A stretch of DNA of 64,000 nucleotides from Pseudideonella sakaiensis (GCF_001293525.1 NZ_BBYR01000008.1:48739-112738), one strand, 5' to 3'; positions 1 through 10,415 are shown, counted from the first letter of the stretch. Program-made: numbers and translations. The notes: generated from the letters alone by a model not told the origin.

Positions 1-2
1 CG

Positions 3-752
3 ATCGCCCTGCAGGCCGACAAGCTGCTGTACCTGACGGAGGTGCGCGGCATCCCGCTCGACCCGGCGGATCCCGACAGCGACATCGACCAGGAACTCGC
101 GCTGGCCGACGCCCGGAAGCTGCTCGCCGCGCTGCCCAACCCGGTGCAGCCGACCGACACCGCTTTCTATCTGCAGCACGCCGTGAAGGCCGCCGAAGGC
201 GGCGTCGAACGCGTGCACATCGTGCCGTTCTCGGTCGACGGGTCGGTGCTGATCGAATCCTTCACCCACGACGGCGTGGGCACGATGATCGTCGACGAGA
301 AGCTCGAAAGCCTGCGCGAGGCCGGCCCGGACGACATCGGCGGCATCCTGCAGCTGATCGAGCCCTTCGAGCGCGACGGCACCCTGGTCAAGCGCGACCG
401 CACCGAGATCGAGCGCGACATCGGCGTCTACAGCGTGATCGAGCACGATGGCGTGATCTTCGGCTGCGCCGCGCTCTACCCTTACCCCGAGGCCCGCACC
501 GGCGAGATGGCCGCGCTGACCGTCTCGCCGCAGGTGCAGGGCCAGGGCGACGGCGAACGCATCCTCAAGCGCATCGAGCAGCGCGCCCGCGCCGAGCGGC
601 TGGACAGCATCTTCGTGCTCACCACCCGCACGATGCACTGGTTCATCAAGCGCGGCTTCGTGCCCGTCGAGCCGGAATGGCTGCCGGATGCCCGCAAGCG
701 AAAATACAACTGGGACCGGCGCAGCCAGGTGCTGGTCAAGAAACTGGCCTGA
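3..752 (+). CDS. argA: N-acetylglutamate synthase, C-terminal part (5' end outside window)
   Basis: Catalyses the first step of arginine synthesis, acetylation of glutamate by acetyl-CoA, in the cytoplasm. The frame is open from the left edge ([10 protein letters not shown]), so about the first 40% of the usual 430-450 aa protein is missing and 249 codons remain. The first part is the end of the amino-acid-kinase-like domain. The rest is a GNAT acetyltransferase domain, with the [18 protein letters not shown] acetyl-CoA loop and a [12 protein letters not shown] motif typical of ArgA. Stop is TGA at 750-752. yggX follows 56 bp downstream on the same strand, as in many Burkholderiales. An ArgJ-type enzyme is unlikely because the GNAT fold is clear. 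Confidence 0.93.
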   Translation: MALQADKLLYLTEVRGIPLDPADPDSDIDQELALADARKLLAALPNPVQPTDTAFYLQHAVKAAEGGVERVHIVPFSVDGSVLIESFTHDGVGTMIVDEKLESLREAGPDDIGGILQLIEPFERDGTLVKRDRTEIERDIGVYSVIEHDGVIFGCAALYPYPEARTGEMAALTVSPQVQGQGDGERILKRIEQRARAERLDSIFVLTTRTMHWFIKRGFVPVEPEWLPDARKRKYNWDRRSQVLVKKLA

Positions 753-808
753 GCCCCCTTCGGCGCCCACGCGGGCGCCCCGATCCCGATCGCTGGAGTT
801 CTCCCCGC

Positions 809-1081
809 ATGCCCCGCACCATCCACTGCGTCTACCTGAAGAAAGAGGCCGAGGGCCTCGATTTCGCGCCCTACCCCGGCGAGCTCGGCAAGCGCATCTA
901 CAACCAGGTCAGCAAGGAAGCCTGGGCCGCCTGGATGCGTCACCAGACCATGCTGGTCAACGAGAACCGCCTGAACCTCGCGGACCTGCGCGCGCGGCAG
1001 TACCTGGCGCGCCAGATGGAGAACTTCTTCTTCGGCGGCGGCGCCGAGCAGCCGGCCGGCTACGTGCCGCCGGCCGGATGA
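809..1081 (+). CDS. yggX: Fe(2+)-trafficking protein YggX
   Basis: Small cytoplasmic protein of 90 aa, the usual family length. The family is linked to protection of Fe-S clusters and to iron handling under oxidative stress. The N-terminal [10 protein letters not shown] with one conserved Cys at position 7, the [13 protein letters not shown] core and the [12 protein letters not shown] motif are diagnostic. The ATG at 809 lies 8 nt after a CTGGAG ribosome site. The frame stays open upstream to 677, but that part overlaps argA and does not resemble the family. The next gene downstream is an iron-binding protein, so the local context is iron. Confidence 0.95.
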   Translation: MPRTIHCVYLKKEAEGLDFAPYPGELGKRIYNQVSKEAWAAWMRHQTMLVNENRLNLADLRARQYLARQMENFFFGGGAEQPAGYVPPAG

Positions 1082-1098
1082 CGCCGCGGCGCGCAGGG

Positions 1099-1132
1099 GC
1101 GAATCAAGAATGATTCGCATCCAGCCTATACT
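1099..1132 (+). promoter_or_regulatory. Fur-like operator and promoter of the iron-binding protein gene
   Basis: The perfect palindrome GCGAATCA-AGAA-TGATTCGC fills 1099-1118, and its right half continues as AATGATTCGCATC, the form Fur sites often take in beta-proteobacteria. A -10-like TATACT sits at 1127-1132. The operator would cover the -35 region and most of the spacer, so Fe-Fur should repress. No good -35 is visible (TCAAGA at 1104-1109 is the best-placed hexamer). The gene starts 27 bp downstream. Assignment to Fur is inferred from the motif and from the iron-binding product. Confidence 0.72.
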
Positions 1133-1159
1133 CGGGCCTTCCCGACCCGAGGACCTCCG

Positions 1160-2266
1160 ATGCCCCTGCCGTTCCTGCTGAATTCCCCCGGGCCGCGTGC
1201 GCCCGAACCCGCAGCCGCCGCGCTGCGCCGCCGCTGGCTGCCGGGCCTCGCCGCCGCGCTGCTCGCCGGCCTGGGCGCCCTGCCCGCGCTCGCGCAGGAC
1301 GCGGTGCTGAATCTCTATTCCGCGCGCCACTACCAGACCGACGAAGCGCTGTACGCGAATTTCACCAAGGCCACCGGGATCCGCATCAACCGGGTGGACT
1401 CCGACGACGCCGGCATCCTGGCGCGGCTGCAGAGCGAGGGCAGCGCGAGTCCGGCCGACGTGATCCTGCTGGTGGATGCCGCCCGGCTGTGGCGCGCCGA
1501 AACGGCGGGGTTGTTCCAGCCGGTGAAATCGGCCGCGCTGGAGAGCCGGGTCCCGGCCAATCTGCGCGGCGCGGACGGCGGTCAGGGATCGGCCTGGTTC
1601 GGCATGTCGACGCGGGCACGCGTGATCGTCTACAACAAGCTGAACGTCGACAAGGCCGACGTCGCCACCTACGAATCCCTGGCGCTGCCGAAGAACAAGG
1701 GCAAGGTCTGCACGCGTTCGGGCTCGCACCCGTACAACCTGTCGCTGTTCGGCTCGCTGATGGAACACCTCGGCGAGCCGGCGATGGAGGCCTGGCTGAA
1801 GGGCGTGGTGGCGAACATGGCGCGCGACCCGAAGGGCGGCGACACCGACCAGATCAAGGCCGTCGCCAGCGGCGAGTGCCAGGTGGCGCTGACCAACAGC
1901 TATTACCTTGCGCGCATGATGCGCTCCACGCGCGCCGACGACCGCGCCGCGGTCGAGAAGATCGGCGTCGTGTTCCCGAACCAGCAGAGCTTCGGCACCC
2001 ACCTCAATATCGCCGGCGCGGCGGTGGCCCGGCACGCGAAGAACCGCGAGGCCGCGGTGCGCTTCCTGGAGTATCTGGCGAGCGACCAGGCCCAAATCTA
2101 CTTCGCCGACGGCAACAACGAATGGCCGGCGGTGCCGAGCGTCAAGGTTTCGAACCCGGCGCTGGAAGCCCTCGGTCCGTTCAAATCCGAGACCATTCCG
2201 GTCCGGGTGGCCGGCCAGAATATGACGAAGGTGCAACAGATGCTCGATCGCGTCGGCTTCAAGTGA
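1160..2266 (+). CDS. Fe(3+) ABC transporter periplasmic substrate-binding protein (FutA/FbpA type)
   Basis: 368 aa. Residues 1-45 hold a basic region (R-R-R-W), a hydrophobic stretch and a probable cleavage site after L-A-Q, so the protein should be exported. The mature part starts V-L-N-L-Y-S-A-R-H-Y-Q-T-D, the hallmark of periplasmic ferric-ion binders. Near the C-terminal lobe lies C-Q-V-A-L-T-N-S-Y-Y-L-A-R-M, whose paired tyrosines bind Fe(3+) in the family. No permease or ATPase gene follows; hns is next, so the transporter partners must lie elsewhere. A Fur-like palindrome and a TATACT element precede it. An ACGAGGACCTCCG ribosome site supports the ATG at 1160. Ferric iron is the likely substrate; another metal cannot be excluded. 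Confidence 0.9.
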   Translation: MPLPFLLNSPGPRAPEPAAAALRRRWLPGLAAALLAGLGALPALAQDAVLNLYSARHYQTDEALYANFTKATGIRINRVDSDDAGILARLQSEGSASPADVILLVDAARLWRAETAGLFQPVKSAALESRVPANLRGADGGQGSAWFGMSTRARVIVYNKLNVDKADVATYESLALPKNKGKVCTRSGSHPYNLSLFGSLMEHLGEPAMEAWLKGVVANMARDPKGGDTDQIKAVASGECQVALTNSYYLARMMRSTRADDRAAVEKIGVVFPNQQSFGTHLNIAGAAVARHAKNREAAVRFLEYLASDQAQIYFADGNNEWPAVPSVKVSNPALEALGPFKSETIPVRVAGQNMTKVQQMLDRVGFK

Positions 2267-2297
2267 TTCCCGCGCCGCGAGCCGGCAGGCGCGAACC

Positions 2298-2303
2298 TAT
2301 AAT
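2298..2303 (+). promoter_or_regulatory. -10 element (TATAAT) for hns
   Basis: Consensus TATAAT in the context AACCTATAATCGC, placed 57 bp before the hns start. The same 13-base string occurs before gloB at 31607-31619. No convincing -35 is visible 17 bp upstream (the region is GC only). It lies just after the stop of the iron-binding protein gene, so hns probably has its own promoter. Confidence 0.6.
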
Positions 2304-2360
2304 CGCGCCCGGCTGCGGTATCTCCGCAGGCCCATGGAACATCCCCGAAAGGATAATTAA

Positions 2361-2675
2361 ATGGCCACATTGCAGGAATTGCTGGACCAGCGTGCCGCGC
2401 TCGAGCGGCAGATCGAGGAAACCCGGCGCAACGAACGCGCCGAGGCCGTCGCGAAGGTGCGTGCGCTGATGAGCGAGCACGGCCTGAGCCTGGCGGATCT
2501 GGGGGGCCGGTCGGCCGGTTCGCCGCGCACGAAGTCGGCCGCCACCGGCGGCAAGGTCGCGGCGAAGTACCGCAACGCCGCGACGGGCGAGACCTGGAGC
2601 GGCCGCGGCCTGCAGCCCAAGTGGCTGAAGGCGGCGCTCGCGGCAGGCCGCAAGATCGAGGAGTTCGCGGTCTGA
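2361..2675 (+). CDS. hns: H-NS family nucleoid-associated protein
   Basis: 104 aa. The N-terminal half (about residues 1-45) is a charged helical oligomerisation segment rich in E, R and A. The C-terminal half carries the DNA-binding motif K-Y-R-N-A-A-T-G-E-T-W-S-G-R-G-L-Q-P-K-W, the AT-hook-like signature of the family in Burkholderiales. It binds AT-rich DNA and silences genes, typically acquired ones. GAAAGGA lies 8 nt before the ATG. A TATAAT element lies upstream and a strong terminator follows, so it is probably a single-gene unit. It sits directly before dnaG, where many proteobacteria have rpsU. Confidence 0.95.
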   Translation: MATLQELLDQRAALERQIEETRRNERAEAVAKVRALMSEHGLSLADLGGRSAGSPRTKSAATGGKVAAKYRNAATGETWSGRGLQPKWLKAALAAGRKIEEFAV

Positions 2676-2741
2676 TCCGCGCCGGCAGCCGTGGCCGTCG
2701 CGCGGCCGCAGACCGCGCACCCGGCCCCGCCCGCCGCAGCC

Positions 2742-2765
2742 AGCCGCCCACCGGGCGGCTTTTTT
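2742..2765 (+). terminator. Rho-independent terminator of hns
   Basis: AGCCGCCC-ACC-GGGCGGCT followed by six T (2760-2765). The 8-bp GC stem and T-run are unambiguous. It separates hns from dnaG. Confidence 0.93.
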
Positions 2766-2835
2766 CATGGCCGCACCGCGCCCGTCGGCCGCGGCACCCT
2801 GGCGGTGCCGGCGCGGCCTGCGCGGGGCGCATGGT

Positions 2836-2841
2836 TAGACT
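2836..2841 (+). promoter_or_regulatory. -10-like element for a probably leaderless dnaG transcript
   Basis: TAGACT at 2836-2841 is followed by exactly 6 nt (GCGCCG) and then the GTG start of dnaG at 2848. No Shine-Dalgarno is present in those bases or just before. Transcription starting about 7 nt after the hexamer would begin at the start codon. The same spacing occurs at several other genes in this window. Confidence 0.45.
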
Positions 2842-2847
2842 GCGCCG

Positions 2848-4719
2848 GTGATCCCGCCGAGCTTCATCCAGGACCTGCTGAGCCGCGTCGACATCGTCGA
2901 GGTGATCGGACGCCACGTGTCGCTGCGCAAGGGCGGCGCCAACCTGATGGGCCTGTGCCCCTTCCACGGCGAGAAGTCCCCGAGTTTCTCGGTCAGCCCG
3001 AGCAAGCAGTTCTACTACTGCTTCGGCTGCGGCGCGAGCGGCAATGCGATCGGCTTCCTGACGGAGTACCTGGGGCTGGGCTTCGTCGAGGCGGTGCAGG
3101 AACTGGCCCAGCAAGCCGGGCTGAGCGTGCCGCAGGAGGAGCGCTCGCCGCAGGACCGCGAGCGCGCGCAGGCCGAGCGGCAGCGCCAGATCGGCCTGTC
3201 GGAAGCCCTGGCTCGCGCGGCCGAGCACTACCGTCGCCAGCTCAAGGCCTCGCCGCGGGCCATCGACTACCTGAAAGGGCGCGGCCTGACCGGCGAGATC
3301 GCCGCGCGCTTCGGCATCGGCTTTGCGCCTGCCGGCTGGCGCAGCCTCGCCGGCGTCTTCGCGCACTACGACGACCCGAAGCTCGAGGAGGCGGGCCTGG
3401 TGATCCGCCACGAGCCCGAGGCCGGCGAGACCGGCGACGGCAAGCGCTACGACCGCTTCCGCGACCGCGTGATGTTCCCGATCCGCTCGGTGCAGGGCGA
3501 GGTGATCGGCTTCGGCGGCCGCGTGCTGGACCAGGGCGAGCCGAAGTACCTCAACTCGCCGGAGACGCCGGTGTTCAGCAAGGGCCGCGAGCTGTACGGC
3601 CTGTACGAGGCCCGTACCGCGATCCGGCAGCGCGGCCACGTGCTCGTGGTCGAAGGCTACATGGACGTGGTCGCGCTGGCCCAGTCCGGCTTCGGCCATG
3701 CGGTGGCCACGCTCGGCACCGCGTGCACGGCCGAGCACGTGCAGAAGCTGTTCCGCTTCACCGACAGCGTGGTCTTCAGCTTCGACGGTGACGCGGCCGG
3801 CCGCCGTGCCGCGGGACGCGCGCTGGAGGCCGCGCTGCCGCACCTGAGCGACACGCGCAGCGTGCGCTTCCTCTTCCTGCCGCCCGAGCACGATCCGGAC
3901 AGCTATGTCCGCGCACTCGGCGCCGAGGCCTTCGAGCGCTGCGTGGAGGCCGCAGTGCCGCTGTCGCGGCAGCTGCTGGAGCAGGCGCGCGACGGCATCG
4001 ACATGGGCCCGGCCGAGGGCCGCGCGCGTTTCCTCGCGCAGGCGCGACCGCTGTGGAGCGCCCTGCCCGACGGCGCGCTGAAGCGCCAGCTGCTGCGCGA
4101 GATCGCCGGCGCCGGCGGCCTGGAGGCCGCCGAGCTGGCGGAGCTGTGGCAGGGGCAGCCGGCCCGCGGCCCGCGCGCCGGGACGGCCGGCCGCGCCGCG
4201 GGCGCGGACGATGGCGGGCCGGGCGCCCGGCCGGGTCGTGGCCGGGCGGACCGGGGCGCGATGGCGCGGCCGATGGCGCGGCGCGCGCCGAGCAGCCCGG
4301 CGGACCACGCGGTGCGCCTGCTGCTGCTGCACAGCGCCTGGTGGGATGCGCTGTCGCCGGACGACCAGGCGCTGCTGCATGCGCTGCCGCCACCGCACGG
4401 CGCCGTGATCGGCTGGCTCGAGCGCTTGCTGACCAACCAGGGCCCGCTGAGCTGGGCAGCGCTCGAGCAGGCCCTGGCCGCCGACCGCGAGAGCCTGCCG
4501 GACTGGCCGCCGATGCCCGCCACCGCGCTGGAGGACGAGACCCGCTTCGAGGACCTGCGCCGCGTGCTCGACGGCCTGTGGGTCGAGCGGCTGGCCGACG
4601 AGCAGCGCCGCCTGATCGAGCGCGCCGCAGTCGATCCGCAGGCCCTGCAGCGCTGGCGCGAGGTGACGCGGCAGCGCGAGGCCCTGCTGAAGGCGCTGCA
4701 GCCGGTGGCCGGTGGCTGA
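2848..4719 (+). CDS. dnaG: DNA primase
   Basis: 623 aa; makes RNA primers at the replication fork and binds DnaB. Residues 1-100 are the CHC2 zinc-binding domain, with C-P-F-H-G-E-K-S-P-S-F and Y-Y-C-F-G-C-G-A-S-G giving the C-H-C-C ligands. The Toprim domain follows, with V-V-E-G-Y-M-D-V-V-A (Glu) and F-S-F-D-G-D-A-A-G-R-R-A (metal Asp residues). After about residue 435 a Gly/Arg/Ala-rich linker (G-R-A-A-G-A-D-D-G-G-P-G-A-R) leads to the C-terminal DnaB-binding helices. The start is GTG; the family N-terminus I-P-P-S-F-I-Q-D-L-L fits it exactly. rpoD lies 385 bp downstream. Confidence 0.97.
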   Translation: MIPPSFIQDLLSRVDIVEVIGRHVSLRKGGANLMGLCPFHGEKSPSFSVSPSKQFYYCFGCGASGNAIGFLTEYLGLGFVEAVQELAQQAGLSVPQEERSPQDRERAQAERQRQIGLSEALARAAEHYRRQLKASPRAIDYLKGRGLTGEIAARFGIGFAPAGWRSLAGVFAHYDDPKLEEAGLVIRHEPEAGETGDGKRYDRFRDRVMFPIRSVQGEVIGFGGRVLDQGEPKYLNSPETPVFSKGRELYGLYEARTAIRQRGHVLVVEGYMDVVALAQSGFGHAVATLGTACTAEHVQKLFRFTDSVVFSFDGDAAGRRAAGRALEAALPHLSDTRSVRFLFLPPEHDPDSYVRALGAEAFERCVEAAVPLSRQLLEQARDGIDMGPAEGRARFLAQARPLWSALPDGALKRQLLREIAGAGGLEAAELAELWQGQPARGPRAGTAGRAAGADDGGPGARPGRGRADRGAMARPMARRAPSSPADHAVRLLLLHSAWWDALSPDDQALLHALPPPHGAVIGWLERLLTNQGPLSWAALEQALAADRESLPDWPPMPATALEDETRFEDLRRVLDGLWVERLADEQRRLIERAAVDPQALQRWREVTRQREALLKALQPVAGG

Positions 4720-5104
4720 ACGTCCGTTCGCCAGGTGCCGCGCGCAGCGCGGGCCAGGGGCCGGGCAGCCGTGTCGCGCAACGGGTGTCGGGGGAGATCG
4801 ACGATAATGCGCGGTTCGTTGCAAGAGGCTCGATGACGGCAAGGCACGACCGCCCAGTGATCACCGTGACCGCAGGACTTCCGGGCCCCGTTCGCCCGCC
4901 GATGCCGGTCCGACCGGCCCGCCGGCCCGGCGGACGGCGGCGCTGTGCCAGGGCCGCCGGGCCGTCCGCCCGGCAGGTCGCCACCCGTCCGTGTTCCGAA
5001 GCCGCGCGCGCACCTGGCCAGGCCGTGCGCACGCGCTTTGCAGGCTCCCGGCCCCGTGCCGGCTCGGGGCGCGTCGGCGCCCCCCGCATCCACCGAGGAA
5101 TCGC
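4720..5104 (+). other. dnaG-rpoD intergenic region, probable rpoD leader
   Basis: 385 bp without a convincing gene. A GATAAT hexamer at 4803-4808 is a plausible -10 of an rpoD promoter, with no clear -35. From there a leader of about 290 nt would reach the rpoD ATG. The segment is GC-rich with several short inverted repeats but no T-run terminator after dnaG, so dnaG-rpoD read-through is possible. I see no tRNA, sigma32 site or known riboswitch here. Confidence 0.4.
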
Positions 5105-7384
<2,280 letters not shown>

Positions 7385-7485
7385 AGCCCCCGGGGCCGGG
7401 CCGCTTCGGGCCGACCTCCGCCCCGCGGCGCCGCGCGGGGACCGTCCGGAGCCTTCCCGCGGCGCGTGCCGATCGCTGACGCCGC

Positions 7486-8430
7486 ATGACCCCGCTCCTC
7501 GAATGCACCGTGTTGTTCGCCGACCTGCGCGGCAGCACCGGCCTGTTCGAGCGGATGGGCAATGCCCGGGCGGGCCGGCTGGTGGTCGACCACGTGCAGG
7601 GGCTGTGCGACGACGTCGAGGCCTGCGGCGGCCGCGTGGTCAAGACCCTGGGCGACGGCCTGATGGCCCGCTTCGCGCGCACGGCCGAGGCACTGGCTGC
7701 CGTCGACCGCATGCGCGACCGGCAGCTCCCCGACTTCGGCGACCGGCCCGACCTGAAGCTGCAGATCGCGCTGGCGCGCGGCGAGGTGGTGGAACTCGGC
7801 GGCGACTGCTTCGGCGACGCGGTCAACGTGGCGGCGCGGCTGCTCGACCACACCGGCGACAACGAACTGCTGGCCACCGGCGAGGTCATCGCCTCGCTCG
7901 GCGGCGACGCGGGGCGGCGCTTCCGCAGCCTCGGCCCGCTGCGGCTGCGCGGTCGCGCCGAGAGCGTCGTCGTCTACCTGATGACGCCGGGCCAGGGCCC
8001 GGATTTCGCGGTCACCGCCTTCGACCTCGCCGAGCGCGCACCGGACCCGGACGGCCTGCGCCTGTCCTTCCTGGACGTGAGCCGGGTGTTCGGCCCGCAC
8101 ACGCTGCCGGTGGTGCTGGGGCGCAGCACCCAGGCCACCTACTGCGTCGAGGACAGCCGCGTGTCGCGCCTGCATGCGCGCATCGAGTGGCAGGGCGGCG
8201 CCTTCCAGCTGATCGACCTGAGCTACAACGGCAGCTACGTGCGCTTCGGGCGCGACGGCCAGATCGTCACGCTGCGCCGCAGCCACTGCACGCTGCACGG
8301 CAGCGGCACCATCGGCCTGGGCACGCCGCCGAGCGACCCGTTCGCGCCCTGCCTGCACTTCGAGGTGCTGCGTTTCAACGAGACCCAGCCGCTGCCGCTC
8401 GCCCGGCGCGGCAACGAGCCGCCGGGCTGA
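7486..8430 (+). CDS. Class III adenylate/guanylate cyclase fused to an FHA domain
   Basis: 314 aa, cytoplasmic. Residues 1-165 are a class III nucleotide cyclase domain: V-L-F-A-D-L-R-G-S-T with metal Asp13, V-V-K-T-L-G-D-G with Lys53 and Asp57, and C-F-G-D-A-V-N-V-A-A-R with Asn114 and Arg118. All catalytic positions look intact, so it may be active on ATP or GTP. Residues about 205-290 form a phosphothreonine-binding FHA domain with G-R-S (212-214), S227-x-x-H230 and N248-G249. It starts 101 bp after rpoD on the same strand; I see no separate promoter. The pairing suggests cyclic nucleotide synthesis gated by binding a phosphoprotein. The partner kinase is unknown. Confidence 0.88.
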   Translation: MTPLLECTVLFADLRGSTGLFERMGNARAGRLVVDHVQGLCDDVEACGGRVVKTLGDGLMARFARTAEALAAVDRMRDRQLPDFGDRPDLKLQIALARGEVVELGGDCFGDAVNVAARLLDHTGDNELLATGEVIASLGGDAGRRFRSLGPLRLRGRAESVVVYLMTPGQGPDFAVTAFDLAERAPDPDGLRLSFLDVSRVFGPHTLPVVLGRSTQATYCVEDSRVSRLHARIEWQGGAFQLIDLSYNGSYVRFGRDGQIVTLRRSHCTLHGSGTIGLGTPPSDPFAPCLHFEVLRFNETQPLPLARRGNEPPG

Positions 8431-8491
8431 GCGGGTCGGCCGCCGCGGGGCGGCGGGGCGGCGGGCGGGCGCGGCCCGGCCCGGGCGGCGT

Positions 8492-9199
8492 TCAGCAGCC
8501 CAGGCGGCGCGCGAGTTCGGCGAGGTCGGCCACGACGCGCGCATGCCTGCCGCCCGGCGCCGCGGGATGCCCGTGTTCGGGCCGGCACAGCCAGACCGCG
8601 TCCAGCCCGGCGTCCTGGGCGCCGCGCACGTCCGCGTCGAGGTCGTCGCCGACGTGCAGCACCTCGGCGGGGGCCCGGCCCAGCCGGCGGCAGGCCTCGG
8701 CATAGATGCGCGGGTCCGGCTTGGCATGACCGGCGTCGCTCGCCGACAGCGCGCCGACGAACCAGTCGGCGACGCCGACGCGCCGCAGGTCGGCATTGCC
8801 GTTGCTCAGCGAGAGCAGCGGGAAGCGCGCGGCGAGCCGGCGCAGCGCGTCCAGCGCGTCGGGGTAGAACTCGACGCGCTGGCGCTCCGCCAGGAAGACC
8901 TCGTAGGCCGCGTCCGCCAGCGCGGCGGACTCGCCGGCCGCCGCGACCGCCCGCTGGAGCGTGGCGCGGCGCAGCGCCCCCAGGTCGTGCGCCCACTGCG
9001 GGTGCGCGCGCTCCACCTCGGCGCGCAGCGCGGCCAGCCCGGCGGCATCCCAGCGCGCGGCGGTGGCCGGCGCGTGGCGGGCGAGCCATGCGCGCAGCGC
9101 GGCCTCGGCGCGGCGGATCACCGGCCGCACCGGCCAGAGCGTGTCGTCCAGGTCCAGGGTGATGGCGCGCGGCGTGGGCAGGGGCAGGTCCGGGGGCAT
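8492..9199 (-). CDS. HAD-superfamily hydrolase
   Basis: 235 aa. Motif I is I-T-L-D-L-D-D-T-L-W (nucleophile and acid Asp), motif II L-L-S-L-S-N-G-N, motif III lysine in H-A-K-P-D-P-R-I-Y, and motif IV V-L-H-V-G-D-D-L-D-A-D. A helical cap lies between motifs I and II (about 30-110). This is a HAD phosphatase of subfamily I; substrates in this group include phosphosugars and nucleotides, and none can be chosen here. The ATG at 9199 is preferred over upstream in-frame codons because the family motif begins just after it. A GACAAT hexamer sits 6 nt before it without a ribosome site. It is divergent from hemH. Confidence 0.9.
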   Translation of the reverse strand: MPPDLPLPTPRAITLDLDDTLWPVRPVIRRAEAALRAWLARHAPATAARWDAAGLAALRAEVERAHPQWAHDLGALRRATLQRAVAAAGESAALADAAYEVFLAERQRVEFYPDALDALRRLAARFPLLSLSNGNADLRRVGVADWFVGALSASDAGHAKPDPRIYAEACRRLGRAPAEVLHVGDDLDADVRGAQDAGLDAVWLCRPEHGHPAAPGGRHARVVADLAELARRLGC

Positions 9200-9205
9200 C
9201 GCGCG

Positions 9206-9237
9206 ATTGTCCGCGGGCCGCGGGCAGCCCGCCGATA
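9206..9237. promoter_or_regulatory. Divergent -10 elements for the HAD gene (minus) and hemH (plus)
   Basis: On the minus strand GACAAT (9211-9206) is followed by 6 nt and the HAD ATG, suggesting a leaderless mRNA. On the plus strand GATAAT (9232-9237) lies 51 bp before the hemH ATG. No clear -35 hexamers are visible. The two elements face away from each other in the 89-bp intergenic region. Confidence 0.45.
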
Positions 9238-9288
9238 ATCCCGGCCTCACCCGGGGCGCCCGCCGGCGGGTCGACCCACCCCGCCGCG

Positions 9289-10389
9289 ATGTCCTTCGCT
9301 CCCGAACCCGCCCAGGCCCACGGCCGTGAACCGCAGACGCCGTCGACCGCCGTGCTGCTGTGCAACCTCGGCACACCGGACGAACCGACGCCGGCCGCGC
9401 TGCGGCGCTACCTGGCCGAATTCCTCGGCGACCCGCGGGTGGTCGAGATCCCCCGGGCGCTCTGGCTGCCGCTGCTGCACGGGCTGATCCTGCGCACGCG
9501 GCCGGCCAAGTCCGCCGCCAAGTACGCCGGCATCTGGATGCCGGAAGGCTCGCCGCTGAAGGTCTGGAGCGAGAAGCAGCTGCTGATGCTGCGCGGCTAC
9601 CTCGGCGAGCGCGGCCACCGGCTGACGCTGCGGCTGGCGATGCGCTACGGCAACCCGTCGATCCCGGCCGTGCTCGACGAGCTGCATGCCCAGGGGCTGC
9701 GGCGCCTGCTGGTCGTGCCGATGTACCCGCAGTACTCGTCGACGACGACCGCGAGCATCGTCGACGCGGTGGCGCAGTGGTCCTCGCGCATCCGCACGCT
9801 GCCGGAGATCCGCTTCGTCAACCGTTTCCACGACCACCCGGCCTACGTCGCCGCGGTGGCGCGGCGCATCTCGGCCCACTGGGCCCGCGAAGGACGCCCC
9901 GACAAGCTGGTGATGAGCTTCCACGGCATCCCCCAGCGCAACCTCGAGCTCGGCGACCCCTACCACTGCGAGTGCCTGAAGACGGCCCGGCTGGTGCGCG
10001 AGCGCCTGGGCGTGTCGGCCGATGACGTGGTCGTCACCTTCCAGAGCCGCTTCGGCCGCGCGCAGTGGCTGCAGCCCTACACCGAGCCGACGCTGGTCGA
10101 CCTGGCCCGCCGCGGCGTGCGGCGCGTCGACGTGGTCTGCCCGGGCTTCGTGGCCGACTGCCTGGAGACGCTGGAGGAGATCGCGATGGAGGTGCGCGAC
10201 GCCTTCCTCGGCGCCGGCGGCCAGGTCTTCCACCACATCCCCTGCCTGAACGACCAGCACGAATGGATCCTCGCGCTGACCGAGCTGGTGCAGGAGCACC
10301 TGCAGGGCTGGGACACCCGCTCGCCGCCGGACACCGCGGCGCTGGCGGCCCAGGCGGAGCGCGCCCGCGCGCTCGGCGCGCCCGCCTGA
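9289..10389 (+). CDS. hemH: Ferrochelatase
   Basis: 366 aa; inserts Fe(2+) into protoporphyrin IX, the last step of protoheme synthesis, at the inner face of the membrane. The N-terminal A-V-L-L-C-N-L-G-T-P-D is the family start motif. Conserved blocks include F-L-G-D-P-R-V-V, V-V-P-M-Y-P-Q-Y-S-S-T-T and the catalytic histidine H212 in V-M-S-F-H-G-I-P. The C-terminal region has P-G-F-V-A-D-C-L-E-T-L-E-E-I. Length fits Burkholderiales homologues. The first ~18 residues precede the conserved core, and no strong ribosome site marks the ATG at 9289. Convergent with tctA. Confidence 0.97.
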   Translation: MSFAPEPAQAHGREPQTPSTAVLLCNLGTPDEPTPAALRRYLAEFLGDPRVVEIPRALWLPLLHGLILRTRPAKSAAKYAGIWMPEGSPLKVWSEKQLLMLRGYLGERGHRLTLRLAMRYGNPSIPAVLDELHAQGLRRLLVVPMYPQYSSTTTASIVDAVAQWSSRIRTLPEIRFVNRFHDHPAYVAAVARRISAHWAREGRPDKLVMSFHGIPQRNLELGDPYHCECLKTARLVRERLGVSADDVVVTFQSRFGRAQWLQPYTEPTLVDLARRGVRRVDVVCPGFVADCLETLEEIAMEVRDAFLGAGGQVFHHIPCLNDQHEWILALTELVQEHLQGWDTRSPPDTAALAAQAERARALGAPA

Positions 10390-10395
10390 GCGCGG

Positions 10396-10415
10396 CCCCG
10401 GCCGGGTGGCCGGGG
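10396..10415. terminator. GC hairpin between convergent hemH and tctA
   Basis: CCCCGGCC-GGGT-GGCCGGGG, an 8-bp perfect stem in the 45-bp gap between the two convergent stops. No T-run follows on either strand, so intrinsic termination would be weak; it may only block 3' decay or act with Rho. Confidence 0.4.

Noticed and set aside
7385..7485. tRNA gene after rpoD
   Set aside because: No T-loop GTTCGANNC or acceptor pairing found in this gap, nor clearly elsewhere in the window.
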